Shown in pieces: positions 15,629-24,334 of a stretch of DNA of 64,000 nucleotides (the stretch's first letter is position 1; each line of letters starts with the position of its first letter). Below the pieces are notes generated by a model, which was given only the letters and a program-made list of their open reading frames with translations, had not been told where the DNA came from and searched no databases. Origin of the DNA: Cerina litoralis. GTDB lineage: Bacteria; Bacteroidota; Bacteroidia; Flavobacteriales; Flavobacteriaceae. The translations under genes and the position numbers were made by a program. The stretch lies in NCBI GenBank assembly GCA_022008415.1, contig JAIRBC010000010.1, positions 1-64,000 of the forward strand, given 5' to 3'.

Positions 15629-16999
15629 ATGTACACCATTGTCGATATAGAGACCACCGGAAACGGAATCCAAGGGAATAAAATCACGGAAATTTCTATT
15701 TTTAAGTTCGATGGGGCAAAAATTATAGACGAGTTTACTTCGTTGGTAAATCCCGAATGCGAAATCCCCTACTTTATTACCCGGCTGACCGGAATCGACG
15801 TAAATATGGTCCGACATGCCCCCAAGCTGCGCGATATTGCCCAAAATATTTTGGAAATTACCGAAGGTGCAATTTTTGTAGCACATTCTGTCAATTTTGA
15901 TTACAATGTCATTAAAAATGAATTTAAATCCTTGGGGCTAAGTTTCGTCAGAAAAAAACTATGCACGGTCCGATTAGCAAGAAAATTGGTGCCGGGACTA
16001 AACTCTTATAGCCTCGGAAAACTCTGTTCTTCCCTAAATATTCCCTTGACCGATCGGCACAGGGCCAGGGGAGACGCGCATGCCACCGTACTCCTGTTCC
16101 AGCAATTGCAGAAGCAAGACGGGGCTCTCGAGACAATACAAACCTTTCTAAACGCACGCTCCCAGGAATCCACCTTGCCCCCTGCCCTGCCCAAAATTAT
16201 TTTTGATCGACTGCCAACTAAACCAGGGGTCTATTTTTTTAAGAACCAGAAGGGCGAGGTTATTTATGTGGGAAAGGCGAACAATCTTCAAAAAAGGGTA
16301 CTCGGTCATTTTTACGATAAGTCTAGCAAGGAGATGCGCCTATGCCAGGATACGGTCGATATAGATTTTGAGCTTGCTGGCAATGAACTCATCGCATTGC
16401 TGATGGAATCGGCGGCGATAAAAAAATATTTTCCAATTTACAATAAGGCTCAAAAACGCAAGCCCACTACTTATACCATTTTTACGTATGAAGATAGGCG
16501 CGGTATACTTCATCTCGCTTATAACAAGGTCAAAAGCGTACCAAGTTCTCTGGGTATTTTTTACACCCTTGCAGAATGCAGGGCGTGTTTACAAGACCTT
16601 TGTGAAAGATATGTCCTTTGCCCAAAATACTGTCACTTGCAGGAAAATGTTCCCCATTGTTCCCATTATAGCCTGCAATATTGCAAAGGTATTTGCAGGG
16701 GCAAAGAAGCGGTTTTATCCTACAACAAAAGGGCTGTCATGGCCATAGAAGAACTAAAGTCCACGGAAGGAAGCTTTGTTCTCAAGGAAAAAGGAAGGAA
16801 ATCACACGAAGATGCGTTTGTTTTGGTGCGCGATGGAATTTACGCAGGATATGGTTATATTGGACAAGAGGAGAACATTAGCACCCTGGAAGATTTCATG
16901 GCATATCTGGTTCCCCGAAAGAATACTTTGGAAACAGAACGCATTATAAGATCGTATCTGCTTAAACACCCCAATAAATTAGCGGTTTTCCCAAATTGA
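15629..16999 (+). CDS. DEDD exonuclease - GIY-YIG nuclease fusion (UvrC/Cho-like)
   Basis: A 456-aa cytosolic nuclease. Residues 1-165 are a DnaQ-type 3'-5' exonuclease (DIETTG at 6-11, VAHSVNFDYN near 93-102, HRARGDAHAT near 148). Residues about 190-275 are a GIY-YIG domain (KPGVYFFKNQKGEVIYVGKA). The remaining part resembles the Cho/UvrC-like tail with several cysteines at about 320-370. This fusion is a known bacterial family thought to act in DNA repair. A single gene with no repair neighbours. It is convergent with the short ORF at 17005. Confidence 0.88.
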   Translation: MYTIVDIETTGNGIQGNKITEISIFKFDGAKIIDEFTSLVNPECEIPYFITRLTGIDVNMVRHAPKLRDIAQNILEITEGAIFVAHSVNFDYNVIKNEFKSLGLSFVRKKLCTVRLARKLVPGLNSYSLGKLCSSLNIPLTDRHRARGDAHATVLLFQQLQKQDGALETIQTFLNARSQESTLPPALPKIIFDRLPTKPGVYFFKNQKGEVIYVGKANNLQKRVLGHFYDKSSKEMRLCQDTVDIDFELAGNELIALLMESAAIKKYFPIYNKAQKRKPTTYTIFTYEDRRGILHLAYNKVKSVPSSLGIFYTLAECRACLQDLCERYVLCPKYCHLQENVPHCSHYSLQYCKGICRGKEAVLSYNKRAVMAIEELKSTEGSFVLKEKGRKSHEDAFVLVRDGIYAGYGYIGQEENISTLEDFMAYLVPRKNTLETERIIRSYLLKHPNKLAVFPN

Positions 17000-17004
17000 T
17001 CACG

Positions 17005-17103
17005 TCATTTTTTACTGAGCTTCCGGTACATCTTAATGACCAAATAGATCCATATCCCCAAAATAATGCCAACAAAAACGGTATAAATTTCGATAAATTC
17101 CAT
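17005..17103 (-). CDS. 32-aa single-pass membrane peptide
   Basis: A 32-codon frame on the minus strand: MEFIEIYTVF, then a hydrophobic stretch of about 17 residues, and a basic tail MYRKLSKK. The layout (acidic start, one helix, positive tail) fits a real small membrane protein such as CcoQ-like or regulatory peptides, and positive charges are on the expected cytosolic side. No ribosome-binding site stands out. It ends 5 bp beyond the exonuclease stop. A chance frame cannot be excluded. Confidence 0.4.
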   Translation of the reverse strand: MEFIEIYTVFVGIILGIWIYLVIKMYRKLSKK

Positions 17104-17592
17104 TTTGTTGAAACTTTACGTTTTATACGACTGGCGTTAAGTTAAACGAAAACCGCAATATGATCCATCACGACTTTTTCTTTAACCGAACACTAAAATA
17201 ATTTGGCAACCAAAACCTAGAAAGTTTTGTTTAAATATCAGAGGGGAACTGCACTACGTTAATCCAAATAATCCGCCCAACCAACCAAAACAGCGAAGTA
17301 GCCTGAGCGGGCGGTTCTTAAAGATACTGATTGTTACGGATTTAACCTAAGGAAAGAGTTGGTTTTATTAACATTTTATTAGTATTTCAAAAATTGTATA
17401 GTCCTTAAAGAGTAAATGCCAGAATCGCAGGAGGGACAAACAAACAGTACCCTACGCACATCGCGTGAGTCCTTAGGTTGTAAACACGCATTTTTACAAT
17501 AGCAAACAGGCTGTCCAAATAAAATATCCGAACAGCCTGTTCCCATAATAATTGGAACACTATAAACAATTGAAATGGTTAAAATTAATACA
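17104..17592. other. 489-bp intergenic stretch
   Basis: No protein gene is supported here. A 28-codon plus-strand frame (17417-17503) has no ribosome-binding site or recognisable features. The only structure of note is the 10-bp inverted repeat at 17505-17541, listed separately. Confidence 0.6.
17505..17541 (-). terminator. inverted repeat behind the paralogous peptide genes
   Basis: AACAGGCTGT (17505-17514) pairs with ACAGCCTGTT (17532-17541) over a 17-base AT-rich loop. It lies 52 bp downstream of the 33-aa peptide gene on the minus strand and could end that transcript, but no T run follows, so it may instead be an RNA-stabilising hairpin or an operator. Confidence 0.35.
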
Positions 17593-17694
17593 CTATGAAT
17601 AACTTAATCTTGAGATATTGTAATCCATTAAAATTTCATTTAAATCTTCGAGGAAGTTTAAATACGCAACGTTGTCTTGATTGTGGTTTGCCAT
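17593..17694 (-). CDS. 33-aa acidic peptide, paralogue A
   Basis: A short minus-strand frame starting MANHNQDN with the core YLNFLEDLNEIL. The same core (YL-x-FL-x-DLNEIL) occurs in the next frame upstream, and 21 bp of DNA are identical between the two, which indicates duplication and some conservation of reading frame. The peptide is acidic and probably one amphipathic helix; it has no Cys, no signal and no membrane segment. The function is unknown. The nearest larger gene upstream on the same strand is the kinase-like protein at 18083. Confidence 0.5.
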   Translation of the reverse strand: MANHNQDNVAYLNFLEDLNEILMDYNISRLSYS

Positions 17695-17728
17695 AATTCC
17701 GGGGGTTTTTGTTTACCGTAAAGCCGAT

Positions 17729-17827
17729 TTAAAGATAATCCAACTCTACTAACTCGTTTAAACTTAAAATTTCATTTAAATCTTGGAGAAATATTAAATA
17801 TTCCTCCCCGTAGGTATCGTATAGCAT
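17729..17827 (-). CDS. 32-aa acidic peptide, paralogue B
   Basis: A short minus-strand frame beginning MLYDTYGEE with the core YLIFLQDLNEIL and a Leu/Glu-rich tail. It is 34 bp upstream of paralogue A and shares its central motif. A competing 26-codon frame overlaps the start region in another phase, so expression needs proof. The shared protein motif rather than only shared DNA at third positions argues for translation of this phase. Confidence 0.5.
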   Translation of the reverse strand: MLYDTYGEEYLIFLQDLNEILSLNELVELDYL

Positions 17828-18082
17828 GGTAAAACTTGGTTTAGGTTATTATTGATTTGGGGTTCAATAATCATGAGGTAAACCTATTTATTAATGTTTA
17901 ATCACACAATTAAATGTGGTGAAAGCGTTGGTTTTTGTTGTGAGAATTACTTTTTTAGGAGGTGATTACACTTTTAAAACCACTGTAACATATCCCATTA
18001 AAATTTGTTAGGCCATAATTTATGGATAAGCAAATTGAATCTATTGCGTTGGGTCCACCTGGATCGGATTCCCCTTTATCCT
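17828..18082. other. intergenic region before the peptide pair
   Basis: AT-rich, with no supported gene. No third copy of the peptide motif was found on either strand. A transcript of the peptide pair would start here or read through from the kinase-like gene. Confidence 0.5.
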
Positions 18083-19333
18083 TCACGACCTTCCTTCTCT
18101 TTCCAGTCGTTTTAGTTCGTCGGCAATTGTTCTGTCCATAATACCGTATTCCTCCAGGAGACTTTTGTACAAAAATTGCAAGTGCCCCGGATCTTTATCG
18201 GTGGCACAAGTCTGTTCCATTCTTTCCAGCAAAGACCGGATATCCTGAAAAGGAATGCCGTCTAATTTATATATGATCTCGCCGGTGGATTTTTTCAGTC
18301 CCTCAAAATCCATATTTTTCAATTGCATCCTTGCCCTGCCCACAAAACCTAACAGCTGTCCTTGCCATCGGTTCAATCGTTCTTCCAATATTTTTATATC
18401 TCCCCCACATTCCTTCCACAAGGAGTCCCAATAACCTTTTTGGATTTTACGGACCTGGGCATTCCATTCCAAGGGGAAATTATCTGATTTTTTAAACGTA
18501 TTCCTGGATATCGCGGTCGCTCTCTCCGGTTTTTGAAAGGGGAGAACAAAATTAATTCGCAGTGCCGAATTCGAAACCTCCGTAACCTCCGATTGAAGGT
18601 GGTATTTTTCCATCCATTTTTGAAAGGACCTAAACCTCAATTCTGGCTTTTGGAACAACAATTTTGAATTGTGGTTTTGGAATTCCGCATCTCGCATTAG
18701 AAATTCAAATTCCAAATAAGAAGTATCTCTCGTTTCTCTGATCTGACTAATTCTAAGGGAAATTGATCCGGTGTCCAAATATCGAATTCCCTTTCCAAAA
18801 ATGTGCATCAACATCTGGCTCAATAAAGAGGGGGCGCCCCTTTGAATCTCCGAGACCTCACTGTCCATATCTATCGATATCTTTAAGGTTGGGATTTCCG
18901 TAAGCGTCTTGTTTATAAAAAGAACATTGCGCAAAAGGTGATGCAAATTAAAATCCACTGCCTTCCCTGAACCGGAGTCAGCCATGGGTCCTACTGTTGT
19001 AATTGGTCCCTGGACCTTCTTCAACAACATTCGGGTAATTTGCTGCATCCCGTTTATATATGCGCTTTGCTCTTGGGTAAGCCGTCCCCTGCCTAGAAGC
19101 CGCGAACAGTCCCTCAAATATTCCAGTGCAGGCAAAATATCCCGCCTTATCTGGTTTGGGATATCCTTTTTACCGTTAACGGAATTTAATCGTTCATTGT
19201 CCAGACTGCTCTTAAAGGCGTTAAACGTACTTTTGAGGTAGGCTGCCTCTTCTGTGGTAAGCTCCTCAAACGAAAAATGATTTAAAAGGGACTCAAGGTC
19301 CGAAATTCGGGCATAAAGGTCTTTGGGTTTCAA
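18083..19333 (-). CDS. degenerate histidine-kinase-like cytosolic protein
   Basis: A 416-aa protein with no membrane segment. Residues about 65-115 follow the HisKA pattern (IRRDILPALEYLRD, then LTQEQSAYINGMQQI) but the phospho-accepting His is absent. Residues about 127-275 follow the HATPase_c layout (VDFNLHHLLRNVLF; GAPSLLSQMLMHIFGKGIRY) without the ATP-binding Asn or the G boxes. The C-terminal 130 residues are helical and recall an Hpt domain, again without His. It is therefore a pseudo-kinase that could bind a partner protein. The only start after an in-frame stop is TTG at 19333; the next ATG is near residue 95. The two peptide genes follow on the same strand. Confidence 0.65.
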   Translation of the reverse strand: MKPKDLYARISDLESLLNHFSFEELTTEEAAYLKSTFNAFKSSLDNERLNSVNGKKDIPNQIRRDILPALEYLRDCSRLLGRGRLTQEQSAYINGMQQITRMLLKKVQGPITTVGPMADSGSGKAVDFNLHHLLRNVLFINKTLTEIPTLKISIDMDSEVSEIQRGAPSLLSQMLMHIFGKGIRYLDTGSISLRISQIRETRDTSYLEFEFLMRDAEFQNHNSKLLFQKPELRFRSFQKWMEKYHLQSEVTEVSNSALRINFVLPFQKPERATAISRNTFKKSDNFPLEWNAQVRKIQKGYWDSLWKECGGDIKILEERLNRWQGQLLGFVGRARMQLKNMDFEGLKKSTGEIIYKLDGIPFQDIRSLLERMEQTCATDKDPGHLQFLYKSLLEEYGIMDRTIADELKRLEREGRS

Positions 19334-19526
19334 ACGGACGTGGTAATTAGGTTAAAACTATTTCTGCCTTAAAAGTCCCTTTATTTGTAAGGGAAGAAAA
19401 ATAATTGTTATGGATGTCTTGGTTTATGTGGTCAAACACTAATTTTTGGTGGTCTACAAAAACAACACGTCTATGCATTTCATCGGATTTATGTGTATTT
19501 TATCGTGAGTTGAATGATTTTAAAGC

Positions 19527-19557
19527 AAAAAAAAACATCTGCAGGGCAGATGTTTTT
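19527..19557 (-). terminator. bidirectional Rho-independent terminator
   Basis: A perfect 12-bp stem (19531-19542 with 19546-19557) closes on an AGG loop. On the minus strand it is followed by nine T, so it ends the transcript of the 89-aa gene; on the plus strand a shorter T run is present. Confidence 0.9.
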
Positions 19558-19581
19558 CAATTCCGATTTATAGCTGTTGGT

Positions 19582-19851
19582 TTATCCCAATTTATTCAAT
19601 TGTTCCACCAATCCCGTTGCCTTACTCTCCAATTCTACACGTACCGCCTGAAGGTGTTTGGACCTGTTTTCCACATCCCTTTTGTTAACCTTGGCGATAA
19701 GGTCATCAAAAGTAGCGATGGCACTTTCTATAACGGCATTCCCCTCCTTTGAGTTTTGTTTATCGGCAGCGACCTCCCAGAGATAAACTGCTTCGATTAT
19801 ATCTCCCAATACAAAATTGATATCTTTTTTTAAATCCCTAATACTTGCCAT
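19582..19851 (-). CDS. conserved small helical protein
   Basis: An 89-aa cytosolic protein, largely alpha-helical and charged, starting MASIRDLKKDINFVLGDII. The type is familiar from Bacteroidota genomes as an uncharacterised protein, but I cannot give a function. It has its own terminator 25 bp downstream and lies 115 bp from the manA stop, on the same strand. Confidence 0.75.
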   Translation of the reverse strand: MASIRDLKKDINFVLGDIIEAVYLWEVAADKQNSKEGNAVIESAIATFDDLIAKVNKRDVENRSKHLQAVRVELESKATGLVEQLNKLG

Positions 19852-19966
19852 CTTGTTCTTTTTTTTTGCAAAAATAACCTTTTTATGTTCATTACCTAAT
19901 GGAAAATGCTATACGCCGCGTACTGTTGGCCTTGCGCTTTCCACGTCCGCATTCTACGAGCAGCGC

Positions 19967-20929
19967 CTATATCGTTACTTCCAATAATTTGACGCCCTCG
20001 GTACGCAAGGAAATGATTTTGGACTTGGCCGGTACCACCACGGTTTCCCCTTTGGTTATTTGGGCTTCTCCATAATCATTGGCCACAACAACAGACCCCC
20101 CGACACACATGTAGATCGTAAAGGATTCCCGATCGTTCGTATTCATGGTTTTGTTATTGGTAAGTTGAAGAAAGTTCGTCTTAAAATAAGGGCAATCCAC
20201 CATGGCATTTACCCTATCCTTCTCCTTTGAATAGGCAATCTTAAAATCGTCCTTTTTTCCATAATCGATGGCATCCAGGGCGAGTTCGGTATGTAGTTCC
20301 CTCAGGTTTCCGTCCTTGTCCCTTCGGTTAAAATCAAAAACCCTATAGGTAATATCGGACGTCTGCTGAATTTCTGCCAACAATACCCCGGCCCCAATGG
20401 CATGTATCTTTCCCGTATTTATAAAAAAGGCGTCCCCCTCCTCTACCGTTTCATAATTCAACAAGTCTAAAAGTGTATCATTGTCCAGACTCTGAACGTA
20501 TTCTTTCCTGGACACCTCCTTGTTAAAGCCAACGATGAGTTGGGCCTTGGGTTCGGCGGCCATGATATACCACATTTCGGTCTTTCCGAAGGAATTGTGA
20601 CGTTTTGTCGCCAGTTCGTCATTAGGGTGTAACTGAATGGAAAGGTCCTGTTTGGCGTCTATAAACTTAATAAGGATAGGAAACTCGGTCCCAAACCTCT
20701 CGACCACGCTTTGGCCAAGGAGATCTTTTGGATGTCCATCTATCAATTGCTGCAAGGTTTTTCCAGCCCATTCCCCATTGGAGACGACCGAAACATCGTT
20801 CTTAACCCCAGAAAGTTCCCAACTTTCCCCGGTAATCTCGCTTGTAATGGGCTTACCCAAAACCTTCCCTAATTTTTTGCCTCCCCATAAGCGTTCTTTT
20901 AAAATGGGATGAAATTTTATTGGATACAT
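19967..20929 (-). CDS. manA: mannose-6-phosphate isomerase, class I
   Basis: A 320-aa cytosolic zinc enzyme that interconverts fructose 6-phosphate and mannose 6-phosphate. The Zn-binding QLHPND motif is near residue 100, the Glu ligand is in GKTEMWYIMA, and the His ligand lies in TGKIHAIGAG; the catalytic Arg region is YRVFDFNRRD. Length fits the short bacterial type I form. The gene links central metabolism to GDP-mannose and hence GDP-fucose synthesis. An octamer repeat directly abuts its start codon. Confidence 0.95.
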   Translation of the reverse strand: MYPIKFHPILKERLWGGKKLGKVLGKPITSEITGESWELSGVKNDVSVVSNGEWAGKTLQQLIDGHPKDLLGQSVVERFGTEFPILIKFIDAKQDLSIQLHPNDELATKRHNSFGKTEMWYIMAAEPKAQLIVGFNKEVSRKEYVQSLDNDTLLDLLNYETVEEGDAFFINTGKIHAIGAGVLLAEIQQTSDITYRVFDFNRRDKDGNLRELHTELALDAIDYGKKDDFKIAYSKEKDRVNAMVDCPYFKTNFLQLTNNKTMNTNDRESFTIYMCVGGSVVVANDYGEAQITKGETVVVPAKSKIISLRTEGVKLLEVTI

Positions 20930-20961
20930 GAATTAGCGAATTAGTGGGTTAGTGGATTAGT
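20930..20961. repeat. degenerate 8-bp tandem repeat, four copies
   Basis: Four units of the form GRRTTAGY follow each other immediately upstream of the manA start codon. A related octamer array is at 57722-57741. It lies in the 5' untranslated region of manA; a regulatory effect is possible but not shown. Confidence 0.75.
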
Positions 20962-21062
20962 AAAACAGGGCGTTGGTGGTTTCTTATTAATAACTGGTTA
21001 GAACAAATTACAGCGCAAGGCCTCAATTAGTTTGCACTTAATCTAGAATTTGAACTATAATT

Positions 21063-21473
21063 TTACTCCCCCGAATAGGTCACAAAATTCCTGGGTGTTT
21101 CAAAAAGGGTAACTTCCAATTTCTTATCGTCGGTGACATGCGGTCTAAGTTTATTCCAAATTACCACCGCGATATTCTCGGCCGTGGGATTCAGGTCTTT
21201 AAATTCCAGTACCTCCACGTTTAGGTTTTTATGATCTAGCGCTTCTTCCACTTCTTTGGCAACGAGTTCCCGCAGCAGTTTCATATCCATTACAAATCCG
21301 GTCTCCCTATCTATTTCTCCGGTTACGCTCACGATGAGTTCGTAATTATGTCCGTGATAATTAGGGTTGCTGCATTTACCAAAAACAGCCTTATTCCTCG
21401 TCTCGTCCCAATCGGGTCGATGTAAGCGATGTGCCGCGTTGAAGTGTGCCTTCCTGCTAACTTTTACTCTCAT
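21063..21473 (-). CDS. 6-pyruvoyl-tetrahydropterin synthase / QueD family
   Basis: A 136-aa cytosolic enzyme. The zinc ligands are the His of FNAAHRL and the HGHNYE motif; the catalytic Cys is in FGKCSNPNYHGH. Members make 6-carboxy-tetrahydropterin for queuosine (QueD) or act in pterin synthesis; the CxxxHGH form fits either. The gene starts 2 bp after the stop of idi, so both are co-transcribed. Confidence 0.9.
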   Translation of the reverse strand: MRVKVSRKAHFNAAHRLHRPDWDETRNKAVFGKCSNPNYHGHNYELIVSVTGEIDRETGFVMDMKLLRELVAKEVEEALDHKNLNVEVLEFKDLNPTAENIAVVIWNKLRPHVTDDKKLEVTLFETPRNFVTYSGE

Positions 21474-21475
21474 AC

Positions 21476-22003
21476 TTAATCTTCTTTTTGAACCAAATGG
21501 TCGTAAAATTTGTCAAAAATAATCTTGGACCAAGCCGTATAATTTTCCGGGTTTTCTTCCATATCCGACTTTACGGTTTCTGGGCGCATCCATCTATAAT
21601 CGGCAACTTCTTCGGGATTGACCTCGGGTTCCCCGTTAAAGGTACCCACCATAACATGATCAAATTCGTGCTCAGTTAGCCCATTGTCGAAAGGGGCCTT
21701 ATAGATAAACGAAAAGAGCTCTTCCAACTCGGTCTGGAATCCCATTTCCTCCAGCAGTCTTCTTTTGCCCGCGACCGTATTGGTCTCCCCCTCCCGTTGA
21801 TGGCTGCAACAAGTATTGGTCCACAGCCCAGGGGAGTGGTATTTCTCCGTAGCGCGTTGCTGCATAAGGGTTTCCCCTTTATCATTCATAACAAAAACGG
21901 AAAAGGCCCTATGTAGAAGTGCTTTTTTATGCGCTTCCATTTTTGGCATAATGCCGATTTGTTCATCGTTTTGATTTACCAAAATGACCATTTCTTCCTT
22001 CAT
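21476..22003 (-). CDS. idi: isopentenyl-diphosphate delta-isomerase, type I
   Basis: A 175-aa Nudix-fold enzyme interconverting IPP and DMAPP for isoprenoids. The active-site Cys motif NTCCSHQR and the metal-binding Glu residues of the RRLLEEMGF region are present, as is the C-terminal EVADYRWM block. The length is normal. It heads a two-gene unit with the QueD-like gene. Confidence 0.95.
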   Translation of the reverse strand: MKEEMVILVNQNDEQIGIMPKMEAHKKALLHRAFSVFVMNDKGETLMQQRATEKYHSPGLWTNTCCSHQREGETNTVAGKRRLLEEMGFQTELEELFSFIYKAPFDNGLTEHEFDHVMVGTFNGEPEVNPEEVADYRWMRPETVKSDMEENPENYTAWSKIIFDKFYDHLVQKED

Positions 22004-22030
22004 CCTGTAAAAATAAGATGTTTACTTAAT

Positions 22031-22177
22031 TTAATGGTTAAACCCCTCATAAAAAACCTCCCTTTCCGGAGAACCTTTTAAAATTTCATCTTTTAATACC
22101 CTCTTTATACCAAACCTACCGGCAAAACCACCTTCGGGATCTACTACCTTGGATTCCGGAAATACCCATCCCAGCAT
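22031..22177 (-). CDS. possible 48-aa protein upstream of idi
   Basis: A minus-strand frame starting MLGWVFPESKVVDPEGG and ending EVFYEGFNH, 27 bp ahead of idi. The composition is protein-like and the spacing fits an operon, but I know no homologue. The start is only 35 bp from the divergent rluF start, which leaves little room for two promoters. The call is tentative. Confidence 0.35.
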   Translation of the reverse strand: MLGWVFPESKVVDPEGGFAGRFGIKRVLKDEILKGSPEREVFYEGFNH

Positions 22178-22212
22178 AATTTCTTGTAATTTTGTTCCGC
22201 AAAACATTACCT

Positions 22213-22938
22213 ATGGAACACAGCCGTGCTACCCGAATCAATAAATACCTAAGCGAGGTCGGTTTTTGCTCCCGAAGGGCCGCGGACAAACTTATCGCGG
22301 ACGGTAGGGTGACGGTTAATGGATCCGTTCCGGAAATGGGAACCAAGGTTGTTCCAGGCGACATGGTCATGGTAGACGGAAAGCCTATATCCAAAACTCA
22401 AGAAAAACCAGTTTATATTGCATTTAATAAACCCGTAGGCATTGTATGTACTACGGATACGCGAGTAGAAAAAGACAATATTATCGATTATATCAATTTT
22501 CCAAAACGCATTTTCCCAATTGGGAGACTGGACAAACCCAGCGAAGGGTTAATTTTTTTAACGGATGACGGAGATATTGTAAATAAGATCCTAAGGGCCC
22601 GTAACAACCATGAAAAGGAATATTTGGTCACCGTTAACCGTCCGATTACAAAAGAATTTATTAAAAGAATGCAGGATGGAGTTCCGATTTTGGATACTAT
22701 AACCCGCAAATGTAAGGTAGACCGAATAGGAAAGTTTAAATTTCGGATCATCCTTACCCAAGGTCTAAATAGGCAGATTCGCAGGATGTGCGAATATCTA
22801 GGGTACGAGGTAAGACATTTAAAACGTATTCGTATAATGAACATCTTACTGGATGTCCCCGTAGGGAAATGGCGGTATCTTACAGATACTGAACTCACGG
22901 AAATCCATGGTTTGATCTCTGATTCGGCAAAGACCTAG
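22213..22938 (+). CDS. rluF: 23S rRNA pseudouridine synthase RluF-type
   Basis: A 241-aa enzyme of the RsuA family that makes pseudouridine in 23S rRNA (position 2604 in E. coli). The S4 RNA-binding domain covers about 1-60 ([20 protein letters not shown]) and the catalytic Asp lies in [10 protein letters not shown]; the [21 protein letters not shown] block is typical. The ATG at 22213 is preferred over a TTG at 22192 because the S4 domain begins directly after it. Confidence 0.92.
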   Translation: MEHSRATRINKYLSEVGFCSRRAADKLIADGRVTVNGSVPEMGTKVVPGDMVMVDGKPISKTQEKPVYIAFNKPVGIVCTTDTRVEKDNIIDYINFPKRIFPIGRLDKPSEGLIFLTDDGDIVNKILRARNNHEKEYLVTVNRPITKEFIKRMQDGVPILDTITRKCKVDRIGKFKFRIILTQGLNRQIRRMCEYLGYEVRHLKRIRIMNILLDVPVGKWRYLTDTELTEIHGLISDSAKT

Positions 22939-22993
22939 ACTAGAATAGGTTTATCGATAGTTTTAGTAGTTTTATAGCCTTAATTAATAGACC

Positions 22994-23941
22994 ATGACCA
23001 TAACCCAATTACAATACGTGCTGGCCCTAGCCGAACACCAAAACTTTACCTTGGCCGCCGAAAAAAGTTTTGTCACCCAGCCCACCTTGAGTATGCAGGT
23101 TCAAAAGTTGGAAGACGAGCTGGACATACTTATCTTTGACCGCGGCAAGAAACCGATCACGGTCACTGAAGTTGGAAAAAAGATAGTGGCCCAGGCTAAA
23201 AATATCGTAAATGAAGCAGAGCGGATGCAAGACATCGTTGATCAGGCCAAAGGATTCATTGGCGGGGAATATACGCTAGGCATTATTCCTACGGTAATGC
23301 CGACCCTTCTCCCCATGTTTCTTAAGACCTTTATAAACAAGTACCCCAAGGTAAATCTTATAATAAAAGAGCAGAACACAGAAAGTCTAATAAGAAATCT
23401 TCAGGATGGGCATCTAGACGCCGGTATTGCAGCTACCCCATTGGATATTGAGTTTATCAGGGAACGACCTCTTTATTATGAGCCTTTTGTAGGTTATGTT
23501 CCCCAAAGTCACAGATTGGGCCATTTATCCGAGCTAAGTACGGACGATCTTGAAATAAACGATGTATTGTTACTTAAGGACGGACATTGCTTCCGGGACG
23601 GGGTCATTAACCTTTGCCATACCTCGCGAAATAATGGAAACGACCATTTTCGGTTGCAAAGCGGAAGTTTTGAAACGTTGGTGAATTTAGCAAATGAAGG
23701 ACTGGGAATGACTTTGTTGCCCTTTTTGAACACACTGGAACTCGATACGTCAAAAAAAATAAATTTAAAGTATTTTCAAAAACCCTCCCCGGCACGGGAA
23801 GTTAGCCTTATTTATCATAAAAGTGAATTGAAAATACAAATTACGGAAGCTTTAAAAGATGTCATTTCGGGCGTAGTTCGGGGAGCCATCGCCTTTCAGG
23901 ACGTAAAAATTATCAGCCCTTTAAACAAAAGGAAACAGTAG
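22994..23941 (+). CDS. oxyR: peroxide-sensing LysR regulator OxyR
   Basis: A 315-aa LysR-type regulator. The helix-turn-helix spans about 1-60 (FTLAAEKSFVTQPTLSMQVQ), and the effector domain carries two redox cysteines, C199 and C208, in DGHCFRDGVINLCH, at the same spacing and even the same numbers as E. coli OxyR. It should activate catalase/peroxidase genes on H2O2 exposure. A bidirectional terminator follows at 23965. It is a stand-alone gene. Confidence 0.94.
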   Translation: MTITQLQYVLALAEHQNFTLAAEKSFVTQPTLSMQVQKLEDELDILIFDRGKKPITVTEVGKKIVAQAKNIVNEAERMQDIVDQAKGFIGGEYTLGIIPTVMPTLLPMFLKTFINKYPKVNLIIKEQNTESLIRNLQDGHLDAGIAATPLDIEFIRERPLYYEPFVGYVPQSHRLGHLSELSTDDLEINDVLLLKDGHCFRDGVINLCHTSRNNGNDHFRLQSGSFETLVNLANEGLGMTLLPFLNTLELDTSKKINLKYFQKPSPAREVSLIYHKSELKIQITEALKDVISGVVRGAIAFQDVKIISPLNKRKQ

Positions 23942-23964
23942 CATTTTGTAAATTTCAAAATTAA

Positions 23965-23991
23965 AAAAGCCACGTTAACAACGTGGCTTTT
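23965..23991. terminator. bidirectional Rho-independent terminator
   Basis: A perfect 12-bp stem (23965-23976 with 23980-23991) with an AAC loop and flanking A/T runs stands between the convergent oxyR gene and the 65-aa gene. Confidence 0.9.
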
Positions 23992-23994
23992 GGA

Positions 23995-24192
23995 TTATGG
24001 ATTTAGATAAATTAGACTTTGCTGAAGTTCTGGTTTGTCGGTTATAAACTGTTGTAACCAGAGTTTTAATTCTTCGATCTCAACCGGTAATAAATTTACA
24101 ATTGCCTTTTTGAGTTCCTTACAGAAAAGAGTTGCATCAAAACTAACCTTTTGTAGTACAGTTTTAGTGTACTCTAGCATTGCTCTAGCCAT
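23995..24192 (-). CDS. conserved small helical protein (65 aa)
   Basis: A 65-aa cytosolic protein beginning MARAMLEYTKTVLQKVSFD, with LPVEIEELKLWL in the second half. Proteins of this look are common in Bacteroidota, but no function is known to me. It has a terminator directly behind its stop and its own promoter region shared with the divergent PBP4 gene. Confidence 0.75.
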   Translation of the reverse strand: MARAMLEYTKTVLQKVSFDATLFCKELKKAIVNLLPVEIEELKLWLQQFITDKPELQQSLIYLNP

Positions 24193-24334
24193 TTTTTCGG
24201 AATGTTTAATTATTCATAGTCCAATTTAACAATAAAATGCGTAAACTTATTGTCCGAGGGCCGTTAAAAATTAGCTAAATTCATGTTAATCTGGATTATC
24301 TGTGTTTTCTAACCTCAAAAATATTTATGGATCT

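Noticed and set aside
17281..17330. Inverted repeat CCGCCC/GGGCGG as RNA gene or terminator
   Set aside because: Only six base pairs with a loop of about 30 bases and no T run.
17417..17503. A 28-codon plus-strand frame in the 17-kb gap
   Set aside because: No protein-like features; unlike the peptide pair it has no paralogue.
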